Shown in pieces: positions 1-5,740 of a DNA stretch of 11,075 nt. The number at the start of each line of letters is the position of its first letter. Position 1 is the first letter of the stretch. A program made the position numbers and the translations under genes. This DNA is from an uncultured Litorilinea sp. Lineage in GTDB: Bacteria; Chloroflexota; Anaerolineae; Caldilineales; Caldilineaceae. The notes beneath the pieces are model-generated. The model was given only the letters and a program-made list of their open reading frames with translations, was not told where the DNA came from and made no database searches. Location: NCBI GenBank assembly GCA_946885925.1, contig CAMPHP010000045.1:1-11075 (forward strand), given 5' to 3'.

Positions 1-203
1 ATATCAGGGCATTCCTATCCTTACTCCGGCCCAATTTCTCTCCTTTCTTGATGTTACACTCTCCTAGTAGACTTTGCACCACCATTTCTTGATACTCGCA
101 CTGAACTAGCGCAGAAAATTATTCCCAGTTCCCATAAACACCTTGCCGTTGAGTATCCTCATCCCCACCAAACCCGTATTGAATACTGATAGGATCGTCA
201 GTT

Positions 204-232
204 TTGACAAGGGAACTTCCTATCTGTATAGT
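204..232 (+). promoter_or_regulatory. sigma70-type promoter upstream of the phospholipase A2-like gene
   Basis: A perfect -35 box TTGACA (204-209) is followed by a 17-bp spacer and a -10 box TATAGT (227-232, one mismatch to TATAAT). Transcription would start near 239-240 and leave a 5' leader of about 130 nt before the start codon at 370. It is the best promoter match seen in the window. It would serve the gene at 370 and probably the two genes after it, since no terminator is seen before 3606. Confidence 0.72.
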
Positions 233-290
233 ACGCAACTCGCAAATCCGCCTGTATTTGCAGACGCTATCCTATCTGTCTCCTCACCTT

Positions 291-316
291 TGATGGTGCA
301 GGATCTTCTGCCATCA
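291..316 (+). other. imperfect hairpin in the 5' leader
   Basis: TGATGG (291-296) pairs with CCATCA (311-316) and CAG (299-301) with CTG (308-310). A 2-nt bulge lies on the left arm and a 6-nt loop is at the top. No T-run follows, so it is not a terminator. It lies between the predicted transcription start and the gene at 370 and could affect leader stability or translation. The structure is visible but any role is a guess. Confidence 0.3.
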
Positions 317-369
317 CACTTATTTACAGTTGGATAAACACCGCAAGAGAAACACCGAGCAAGGAAACG

Positions 370-1053
370 ATGAAGGCAAACCTACTTGATTCTTTGACGC
401 GCGCGATTGCCGCGCCCACCCCTGCCCGCGCAGTCTGGCAAGTTGTTTCCACCGCCACTGCTGCCAGCTTCATGACCCTGATTGGGCGCGCTTTGGCCGA
501 TCCACAAGCCGCGCTGGCCTCGGTTAACGAGACCTGTACGCCGCTCAACGCTGACGCTACCTGCCCGCCCAACACCACAAAGAAGCCCAAACCAGGCAAC
601 GTGCCCGCCCACAATGGCTGTGGCCCCGAAGGCGGATCTATCAAGATTCCACAAGGCTATGGCGATGCCGACTATACCAGTTCATGCAACAACCATGATC
701 ACTGCTACGAAGAATGCTCGACCCCGCAGTCGGCCTGTGACGAGAAGTTCAAAGAGGATATGTACGATGCGTGCGCCGCGGCCTATCCGGGTGCGCTCAA
801 CAGCCTTTTCCGTCTTGGCTGCTATGAACGCGCCTATGTCTACTATCAAGCCGTATCAACGTTTGGCGAAGATGCCTGGACCGCAGGCCAACAAAAGGCG
901 TGCGAATGCTGCTCTGAACCGACGCAGGTATACTGTCACTGCAATAGTACCTGCTATGACGATGTCAACGTATGTCTTGCCGAGTGTGAGGTTTCCCTTG
1001 GCTGCTTCGGCGGAATTTGTGGCCCAGCCACTGAACAACAGTGCCCGGCCTAA
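370..1053 (+). CDS. exported phospholipase A2-like protein, cysteine-rich
   Basis: This is probably a secreted Ca2+-dependent phospholipase A2 (release of fatty acid from the sn-2 position of phospholipids). The 227-residue protein carries the family signature: a calcium-loop-like CGPEGG (84-89), then CNNHDHCY (106-113) with the candidate catalytic pair His109-Asp110, then a helix CDEKFKEDMYDAC (123-135) whose Asp/Glu residues could complete the site. Residues about 1-44 form an N-terminal export leader. It aligns without gaps with the Tat leader of the protein encoded at 2717 but has Ala19-Arg20 where that one has Arg-Arg. All 20 cysteines (56 to 225) lie after the leader, an even number consistent with disulfides. 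The last 50 residues are an extra Cys-rich tail (CECC, CHC and spaced Cys) beyond the usual PLA2 core. The start is ATG with AAGG 5 nt upstream (361-364). The fold call is good; catalysis is untested, and a non-enzymatic PLA2-like protein is possible. Confidence 0.82.
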   Translation: MKANLLDSLTRAIAAPTPARAVWQVVSTATAASFMTLIGRALADPQAALASVNETCTPLNADATCPPNTTKKPKPGNVPAHNGCGPEGGSIKIPQGYGDADYTSSCNNHDHCYEECSTPQSACDEKFKEDMYDACAAAYPGALNSLFRLGCYERAYVYYQAVSTFGEDAWTAGQQKACECCSEPTQVYCHCNSTCYDDVNVCLAECEVSLGCFGGICGPATEQQCPA

Positions 1054-1138
1054 TCCATCGTTATGATGGTTAGGCTCTCAGTGCGGAATTTGTTTGTATT
1101 TTGGACGGCCTGCACGAGGCCGGTAGACGAGGAAAACT

Positions 1139-2683
1139 GTGGCTATTCTGTTAATCTTGCTGCGACTTGGTCTTGCGGGAGTATTGCTGGTGGCAGGCTT
1201 CGCCAAATTGGCCGATCTGCCCGGCTCGCGCCAGGCCATGCGTGATTTTGGTCTGCCTGCGCCGTTGGCCGCGCCGGTGGGACTCTTGCTGCCCTCGGTG
1301 GAAATCGCCGTGGCGCTTCTACTCTTGCCCGCCAGCACCACGTGGTGGGCTGCATTAGGTGCAATGGCGATGCTCGGCATCTTTGTTGCGGGCATCGGGT
1401 ATAACCTGGCACGCGGGCGCACGCCCAACTGTCACTGCTTTGGGCAGCTCCATTCCCAGCCAATCGGCACCTCCACCTTGGTACGCAATGGCATCCTGAT
1501 CCTTGTCGCTGCGCTGATTGTGGCCCAAGGCCCCACTTCCACAGGCCCAAGCATGGTGGCATGGCTCACCGAGCTTTCACCCCTGGGCTATGCAGCCGTT
1601 GTGGGTGGCGTGCTGCTCTTGACATTGGCAGTCGTGCAGAGTTGGGTGGTCTTTAACTTGTTGCGTCAAAATGGGCGCTTGTTGCTGCGCCTGGAAGTGG
1701 TGGAGGCCCGTCTGGGCATCGATCCAGAGGAATCGGTCGCGCCCAAAGAAGCAGAGGTTCCCCTCGGCTTGCCTGTGGGAAGCCCTGCACCCGCCTTTCG
1801 CTTACCCGCCCTGGATGGTGAGGAAGCAACCTTGAACACGCTCCTGGCTGCGGGCAACCCTGTGTTACTGGTCTTTTCAAGTCCTACCTGTGGCCCTTGT
1901 GTCGATCTACTGCCGGAACTTGCCCAATGGCAGCGCACCCATGCCGATCACTTCACCCTCGCCGTCGTCAACCGTGGCGCAGTGGAAACAGTGCGCGCCA
2001 AAGTGGCAGACCACCCGTTGACGAATGTCCTGATACAAAAGGACAACGAAGTAGCAACAGCCTATCAAAGCACCGGCACACCCAGCGCGGTGCTTATCGC
2101 CCCCGATGGCAAAATCCGCAGCCCCCTGGCAGCCGGACCCAACGCCGTACGCGACCTAGTCAAGCGAGCCATCCTGCCCGCTGATCCCGTACGCGCACGC
2201 CTCATGCCGAGCGCACCGATCCAGCTTGACCCGCCAGCACGCAACAACGGCCTGACCTTGGGCACTCCTGCCCCCCACTTTGAGCTACCCGATCTCACGG
2301 GGCAACGGGTCAGCGTTGAACAGCTACGCGGCACACCCACAGCGCTGCTCTTTTGGAATCCCAGTTGTGGCTTTTGCCGCCGCATGGCAGACGAACTCAA
2401 GGCATGGGAAGCGCAGCCCGAACCGGGCGCTCCCCGGCTGTTCCTCATTTCAACAGGCAGCGTCGAGGCAAACAGCGCGTTCGGGCTGCGTTCGCCTCTC
2501 CTGCTCGACCAGGGCTTTGCTACAGGCGCGGCCTTTGGTGCGCGCGGCACGCCGAGTGCCGTGCTGCTGGATGCCGAGGGCAACGTGGCGAGTTCAGTCA
2601 TTGTGGGTGCGCCTGCGGTATTCTCGTTGCTGCGCGGCCAAGGGGCTGCCCAAAACCAAATCGCTCAGCCGGTTGCGGCTTAA
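1139..2683 (+). CDS. MauE/DoxX-type membrane protein fused to two thioredoxin-like domains
   Basis: This is a predicted membrane thiol-redox protein of 514 residues. The N-terminal part (1-175) has about five hydrophobic segments (about 4-20, 42-63, 68-90, 114-129, 149-173). It contains the MauE-like RLGLAGVLLVAGFAKL opening and a CHCFG motif (Cys98, Cys100) in the loop after the third segment. A short helical linker follows (174-195), then two TlpA/redoxin-type domains. The first spans about 208-347, with CGPC at 251-254. The second spans about 371-500, with CGFC at 410-413. Each has the cis-proline motif GTPSAV (313-318 and 470-475). In methylotrophs MauE and the thioredoxin-like MauD are separate proteins needed to mature the disulfide-rich methylamine dehydrogenase small subunit; here both functions are on one chain, with the redoxin part doubled. 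The start is GTG at 1139, supported by GAGGAAAA at 1129-1136. The gene lies between two genes for 20-cysteine exported proteins, its likely clients. Membrane orientation is not settled by charge distribution. Family assignment is firm; the client assignment is inferred. Confidence 0.87.
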   Translation: MAILLILLRLGLAGVLLVAGFAKLADLPGSRQAMRDFGLPAPLAAPVGLLLPSVEIAVALLLLPASTTWWAALGAMAMLGIFVAGIGYNLARGRTPNCHCFGQLHSQPIGTSTLVRNGILILVAALIVAQGPTSTGPSMVAWLTELSPLGYAAVVGGVLLLTLAVVQSWVVFNLLRQNGRLLLRLEVVEARLGIDPEESVAPKEAEVPLGLPVGSPAPAFRLPALDGEEATLNTLLAAGNPVLLVFSSPTCGPCVDLLPELAQWQRTHADHFTLAVVNRGAVETVRAKVADHPLTNVLIQKDNEVATAYQSTGTPSAVLIAPDGKIRSPLAAGPNAVRDLVKRAILPADPVRARLMPSAPIQLDPPARNNGLTLGTPAPHFELPDLTGQRVSVEQLRGTPTALLFWNPSCGFCRRMADELKAWEAQPEPGAPRLFLISTGSVEANSAFGLRSPLLLDQGFATGAAFGARGTPSAVLLDAEGNVASSVIVGAPAVFSLLRGQGAAQNQIAQPVAA

Positions 2684-2705
2684 TCTGGAAAGCTAATCTG
2701 GAAAG
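2681..2705 (+). repeat. 13-bp tandem duplication at the gene junction
   Basis: TAATCTGGAAAG occurs at 2681-2692 and again at 2694-2705, a 13-bp period. The first copy supplies the TAA stop of the upstream redox gene; the second provides GGAAAG, a weak ribosome binding site 11 nt before the ATG at 2717. It is probably a slippage duplication. Confidence 0.6.
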
Positions 2706-2716
2706 AAAGTATTGCC

Positions 2717-3568
2717 ATGTCAATTGACCGCTTTGACAATCTCGCCCGCACACTGGCCTATGGAAGTTCCCGCCGCCAGTTGCTCAAGGGCTTTGCTGCC
2801 GGGTTAACTGCCAGCATCTTTACAACCTTTGGTGTGGGACGTGGCACGGCTCCCATCGTACAAGCCGCCGCCACAGCCGAGGGGCTGACCTACCTGCCCC
2901 TCATCCGCTCCACCAACGTCGTCCACATGTGCCCCACCGCCTCGACGTGCAATGAAAAAGTCTACTGTTCCGAGACAGAAGACTGCCGCTGTATTATGAG
3001 CGCAGAGGGTGAACTGCGCTGTGGTACCGTGCCTAGCTGTGACATTGACCGCTGCACCACCAGCGCCGATTGCGCCCATTTGGGTGAGGGCTACTTCTGT
3101 GACACCCCCTTTAGTGGCTGCTGTAATGATAATGAAGAACAGCGCTGCATCGCCCCTTGTGAGTCTAGTCCCACATGTCCAGCCGAGCTTGTCTGTGGCG
3201 ACGAATGCTGTGCCGAGGGCCAAACTTGTCGCGATGGCGCTTGTGTGGACGCAACCGCTGGCACCTGGAGCGGCATAGCGACATACGAGGGGCAGAGCAT
3301 CGGCATACGTTTTATCTTGGAACAATCCGGTGGCATATTGACCGGGCGTCTGTTGATGCAAGACCCCGTGAGCCAAGAATATCTGGAAACAGGCATCATC
3401 GAGGGCCAACGCTTCAGCGACAATCAAGCCTCCTGGACGACTGAGGCAGGCTCTGTCGTTGACGGCTCCTTTAACCAGGAAAGCTTCACTGGCACCTACA
3501 CCTTTGCCGATTTCCACGAGGAAATTGGCATCACCGCCGACCTCACGCTAGAACGCACCGCGCTCTAA
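2717..3568 (+). CDS. Tat-exported cysteine-rich protein with C-terminal beta-rich domain
   Basis: A 283-residue secreted or surface protein of unknown function. Residues 1-50 are a Tat leader: the twin arginine is Arg19-Arg20 in SSRRQLLKG, followed by a hydrophobic stretch (about 25-40). Residues 72-176 contain 20 cysteines in spaced and paired forms (CRC 90-92, CC 135-136, CC 164-165), resembling small disulfide-knot modules such as CGDECCAEGQTCRDGAC. Residues about 182-283 have no cysteine and read as alternating beta strands with glycine turns (GTWSGIATYEGQ...), like lipocalin-type or other extracellular beta-barrel modules. A Tat route would export it after some cytoplasmic folding, so disulfides would have to be made or reshuffled outside. 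This suits the thioredoxin-like protein encoded 33 nt upstream. The methylamine dehydrogenase small subunit also combines a Tat-like leader with many disulfides, but no MADH-specific tryptophan cofactor pattern was recognised here. No enzymatic role is claimed. Confidence 0.8.
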   Translation: MSIDRFDNLARTLAYGSSRRQLLKGFAAGLTASIFTTFGVGRGTAPIVQAAATAEGLTYLPLIRSTNVVHMCPTASTCNEKVYCSETEDCRCIMSAEGELRCGTVPSCDIDRCTTSADCAHLGEGYFCDTPFSGCCNDNEEQRCIAPCESSPTCPAELVCGDECCAEGQTCRDGACVDATAGTWSGIATYEGQSIGIRFILEQSGGILTGRLLMQDPVSQEYLETGIIEGQRFSDNQASWTTEAGSVVDGSFNQESFTGTYTFADFHEEIGITADLTLERTAL

Positions 3569-3605
3569 GCTGTTACGGCTCTACAACCTACACGTCGCCT
3601 ACCAC

Positions 3606-3648
3606 CTGCCTCGAAGCCAAGGGTTCTCGGCTTCGAGGCAGCTTTTTT
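3606..3648 (+). terminator. intrinsic terminator of the PLA2-redox-Cys-rich unit
   Basis: A perfect 13-bp stem (CTGCCTCGAAGCC at 3606-3618 with GGCTTCGAGGCAG at 3629-3641) has a 10-nt loop and is followed by C and six T (3643-3648). It lies 37 nt after the stop of the gene ending at 3568. This is the first terminator after the promoter at 204 and supports one transcript over all three genes. Confidence 0.93.
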
Positions 3649-3679
3649 AATTCCCACATCCCATTGCACACCAGGACAA

Positions 3680-3698
3680 AACCGAAAACTTTTCGGTT
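3680..3698. repeat. short perfect inverted repeat, possible operator
   Basis: AACCGAAAA (3680-3688) and TTTTCGGTT (3690-3698) are exact reverse complements around a single C. The symmetry and short spacing suit a dimeric regulator site better than an RNA hairpin, because the loop would be one base. It lies some 510 bp before the binding-protein gene, which is far for a simple operator. No regulator gene is present in the window. Confidence 0.35.
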
Positions 3699-4067
3699 AT
3701 GACGCCCTGCATTCCGCGCCGATCTGTCTCTCCACAGGGTCTCTCCGCCTCTGTCACACCATTCTGCCGCACCATCAAGAGAGCCAACGCACCCCCTTCA
3801 AAAACAGTCATAGATTCGCATTAGGGTCTCAAGGTTGCTCGATTGATTTGAACATGATAGACTCATGTCCGGCAACAAAAAGAGAGTGCTGCTCCCATTC
3901 ACACCAGCCCATCTCCCACTTGCTCTGCCAGCTCTTAGCCATCACTTCCCAATACTTCTCTGTCATCGAACAGGCAGTATCACGATCTAGGTTGATTCAG
4001 CGCACATCCTCCAGGTGCTGAAAGCAATAACCTTCTCGTATCCATACTTCGCCTTATCTCTGATAGT

Positions 4068-4119
4068 TTATTCAAGTAGCTTACTCAAGTAGTTTTCTCT
4101 AGCGATTTTCTCTGGCAAT
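4068..4119. repeat. two adjacent pairs of 13-bp tandem repeats
   Basis: TTATTCAAGTAGC (4068-4080) is followed by TTACTCAAGTAGT (4081-4093), then TTTCTCTAGCGAT (4094-4106) and TTTCTCTGGCAAT (4107-4119). The first two units share 11 of 13 bases, the last two also 11 of 13, and all four keep the same 13-bp register. This suggests local replication slippage or stacked sites for a DNA-binding protein. Confidence 0.6.
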
Positions 4120-4154
4120 TTCTTGGCGAACCCAATGATGGCCCCCAAATTATC

Positions 4155-4199
4155 CTGATCACGTGCACTCTGATCACCTACACCCTGAGCACATATATA
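4155..4199. repeat. three 15-bp tandem repeats just upstream of the ribosome binding site
   Basis: CTGATCACGTGCACT (4155-4169), CTGATCACCTACACC (4170-4184) and CTGAGCACATATATA (4185-4199) form three imperfect units. The first two contain the palindrome TGATCA exactly 15 bp apart. The array ends one base before the AAGGAG ribosome binding site of the binding-protein gene, so it is probably in the 5' leader or the core promoter. It could be regulatory or a slippage product. Confidence 0.6.
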
Positions 4200-4211
4200 A
4201 AAGGAGAAACC

Positions 4212-5600
4212 ATGTCTGCCCACTCCCCTATGCGACACACAGCGATCTCGCGCCGCAGTTTTTTGCGTGGCGCGGCGGCAAGCGCCACACTCTTCCTGGC
4301 AGCGTGTGCTGCACCCGCAGGCGCACCAGCCGCCAGCAGTGGCGAGAGCGGCGCGCCCAGTGCCGAGCAGATTGTGCTGCGCTTGCACATGCGCGCTGGC
4401 GGCGAGACCTCGGAACCATCGATCTATGTGGAGCGACCCGCTGAATTCACCGAGGAGACCGGCATTGCCGTACAGCTAGAGCCGATCCCCGCAGAAGAAT
4501 ATTGGGCCAAGATCGAGACACTGGCAGCTTCCAACACATTGGGCGACAACATGTTTACCGATGAAAAGAACTGGCAGCATAGCCGTGCTGTCCACTTCGG
4601 GCTGCTCCAAGAGATCGATGATTTCATGGCCTCGGAAAATGTCAGCCGTGACGAGTGGCTGCCAGGTGTCTTTGCCACGTGTATCGTCAACGGCAAGGTC
4701 TATGGTTTGCCCAAGACAGGCCATCCAGCGCACGCTTTCCTCTTTATCAACAACGATATGTTGGAGGAAGCCGGGATCGAAGTGCCCACGGATGGAGATG
4801 CTGTCACTTGGGAACAATATCGCGAATGGGCCAACCAGCTTGCCACGGGCGAACCGGACTCGCGCGATGTCTATGGCTTCCACATGCCCACCAACAATAT
4901 CCAGATGATCATCAATGGCTTCCGCACCTTTGGCGGGTGGGAATTGACCGAGGATGGCACACAGTCTCCGGTCACGGATGATGGCTGGACAGGCTTTATC
5001 CGCTATGCCCACGCCCTGTATCAAGAGGATAAGGTGATGCCTCTGGAAGCCAGTATCGGCACAGGTGGCGTAGCGGGTCTCTTTGCTGCCGGTCGCCTGC
5101 CCTTGATGGCGACATCGCGCAGCACCTACAAGACCATTGTCGAGGCAGTAGGGCCAGAAGATGGCAGCACCGGCGGCTTCCGCTGGAGCTATATTGGGCT
5201 GGCAAAGGGACCAAACTTTAATGGTTGGGGGGCGAGCTTGAACACCCATGCCGGAACAACCCAATCGCCGCACAAACTGGAAAGCTTCAAGCTGACCTAT
5301 GCCCTGTCAGATGCGCGCTTTGCCTATCTGACCGCCAACGATATTGGCTTCCTGGTAGGTCGCGCCAAAGAACTAGAGGAGATTGGCCCGGCTGCGGAGA
5401 ATGGCTTTATCCAGTTGCAATTCGAGGAATATTCCAAGGGTGTGCCCTATCGCATCGGGGCCAACTACCGCGGCCTGGAGTGGGAACAGATCATCCGCAA
5501 CACGACAGATCTCGTCTACCTGGGCGAACGCCAACCAGACGATGCCTTCTTTGGCGAGTTGGAAACCGCCGTCAACGAACTGCTGGCGCGTCCTGTATAA
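4212..5600 (+). CDS. ABC transporter extracellular sugar-binding lipoprotein (family 1)
   Basis: The 462-residue protein is the substrate-capturing part of a CUT1-type carbohydrate importer. Its N-terminus combines a Tat motif (SRRSFLRG, Arg14-Arg15) with a lipobox (LAAC, lipidated Cys32), so it should be exported folded and tethered to the membrane. The Ala/Gly/Ser-rich linker (33-50) is typical. The mature part has binding-protein landmarks: a first strand (IVLRLHM, 54-60), an ITxxxxP-like segment near 85-92, GKVYGLPKTG (161-170), and a hinge-like FINNDMLEEAGIEVP (178-192) followed by TWEQYREWANQLA. ATG at 4212 is the clear start, with AAGGAG 5 nt upstream. The two permease genes follow at 5741 and 6718 and a mannonate dehydratase-like gene at 7727, so uronates or uronate-containing oligosaccharides are a plausible ligand. 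The sequence itself does not fix the sugar. Confidence 0.92.
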   Translation: MSAHSPMRHTAISRRSFLRGAAASATLFLAACAAPAGAPAASSGESGAPSAEQIVLRLHMRAGGETSEPSIYVERPAEFTEETGIAVQLEPIPAEEYWAKIETLAASNTLGDNMFTDEKNWQHSRAVHFGLLQEIDDFMASENVSRDEWLPGVFATCIVNGKVYGLPKTGHPAHAFLFINNDMLEEAGIEVPTDGDAVTWEQYREWANQLATGEPDSRDVYGFHMPTNNIQMIINGFRTFGGWELTEDGTQSPVTDDGWTGFIRYAHALYQEDKVMPLEASIGTGGVAGLFAAGRLPLMATSRSTYKTIVEAVGPEDGSTGGFRWSYIGLAKGPNFNGWGASLNTHAGTTQSPHKLESFKLTYALSDARFAYLTANDIGFLVGRAKELEEIGPAAENGFIQLQFEEYSKGVPYRIGANYRGLEWEQIIRNTTDLVYLGERQPDDAFFGELETAVNELLARPV

Positions 5601-5611
5601 AACGAAACCTC

Positions 5612-5720
5612 TGTAGGGGACGGCCCCCGTGCCGTCCCGCTCTGCCTGTGCCGTACAATCAGAAGCGGGCCACCACAGGGGGATGGCCCCTACCGGGATA
5701 GATTGATTGCGTGGGCTACA
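5612..5720. repeat. dispersed palindromic repeat element, copy 1 (TGTAGGGG...GGGCTACA)
   Basis: The element is bounded by TGTAG (5612-5616) and CTACA (5716-5720). It contains a perfect 8-bp hairpin (GGGACGGC 5617-5624 with GCCGTCCC 5631-5638, 6-nt loop) and a second one (GGGCCA 5667-5672 with TGGCCC 5684-5689). GTAGGGG/CCCCTAC (5613-5619, 5687-5693) is a further inverted pair. A diverged relative lies at 9591-9650. It sits in the gap between the binding-protein and permease genes and has no T-run after either hairpin. This placement suits stabilisation of the upstream binding-protein mRNA rather than full termination. No transposase is nearby. Confidence 0.65.
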
Positions 5721-5740
5721 ACGTGTGAAAGGAGAAGTGC

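Larger units (their letters stand above)
1..369. other. intergenic region upstream of the first gene
   Basis: No gene is supported here. The sequence is AT-richer than the downstream genes. It contains the promoter at 204-232 and the leader hairpin at 291-316. TTTCTTGAT occurs twice (44-52 and 85-93), which may be chance. A 64-codon open frame starting at a TTG at 143 has no ribosome binding site and runs straight through the promoter, so it is not counted as a gene. Confidence 0.6.
3649..4211. other. intergenic region upstream of the sugar-transport operon
   Basis: About 560 bases with no supported gene on either strand. The base composition is AT-richer than in the genes around it. It holds a short inverted repeat (3680-3698), two runs of short tandem repeats (4068-4119 and 4155-4199) and the strong ribosome binding site AAGGAG (4201-4206) of the binding-protein gene. 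A promoter for the operon should be here, but the best candidate (TTGCTC at 3835, 17 bp, TAGACT at 3858-3863) matches the consensus poorly and is not called. Confidence 0.55.

Noticed and set aside
143..337. 64-codon open frame on the plus strand upstream of the PLA2-like gene
   Set aside because: It needs a TTG start without a ribosome binding site, crosses a near-consensus promoter, shows no recognisable domain and lies in AT-rich sequence unlike the genes.
482..1066. 194-codon open frame within the PLA2-like gene, shifted frame
   Set aside because: It is a shadow of the real gene: Pro/Arg/Thr-rich composition from GC-rich codons read out of phase, with no motif. The in-phase frame has the PLA2 signature and a ribosome binding site.
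1055..1073. Small hairpin CCATC-GATGG after the PLA2-like gene as a terminator
   Set aside because: The stem is only five base pairs and no T-run follows; it would not separate the PLA2-like gene from the redox gene.
2804..3517. 237-codon open frame on the minus strand, opposite the Cys-rich Tat protein
   Set aside because: The plus-strand gene has a Tat leader, ordered cysteines, and a matching terminator; the opposite frame is featureless and its length is explained by absence of stops in GC-rich antisense.
3835..3863. Possible promoter TTGCTC - 17 bp - TAGACT for the sugar-transport operon
   Set aside because: Only three -35 and four -10 positions match the consensus; it lies about 340 bases from the start codon. 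Not strong enough to annotate.
4068..4199. Possible CRISPR array
   Set aside because: Units are 13 and 15 bp, directly adjacent without unique spacers, and no cas gene is present.
4476..5273. 265-codon open frame on the minus strand, opposite the sugar-binding protein
   Set aside because: Antisense shadow of a clearly coding gene; no start signal or domain.
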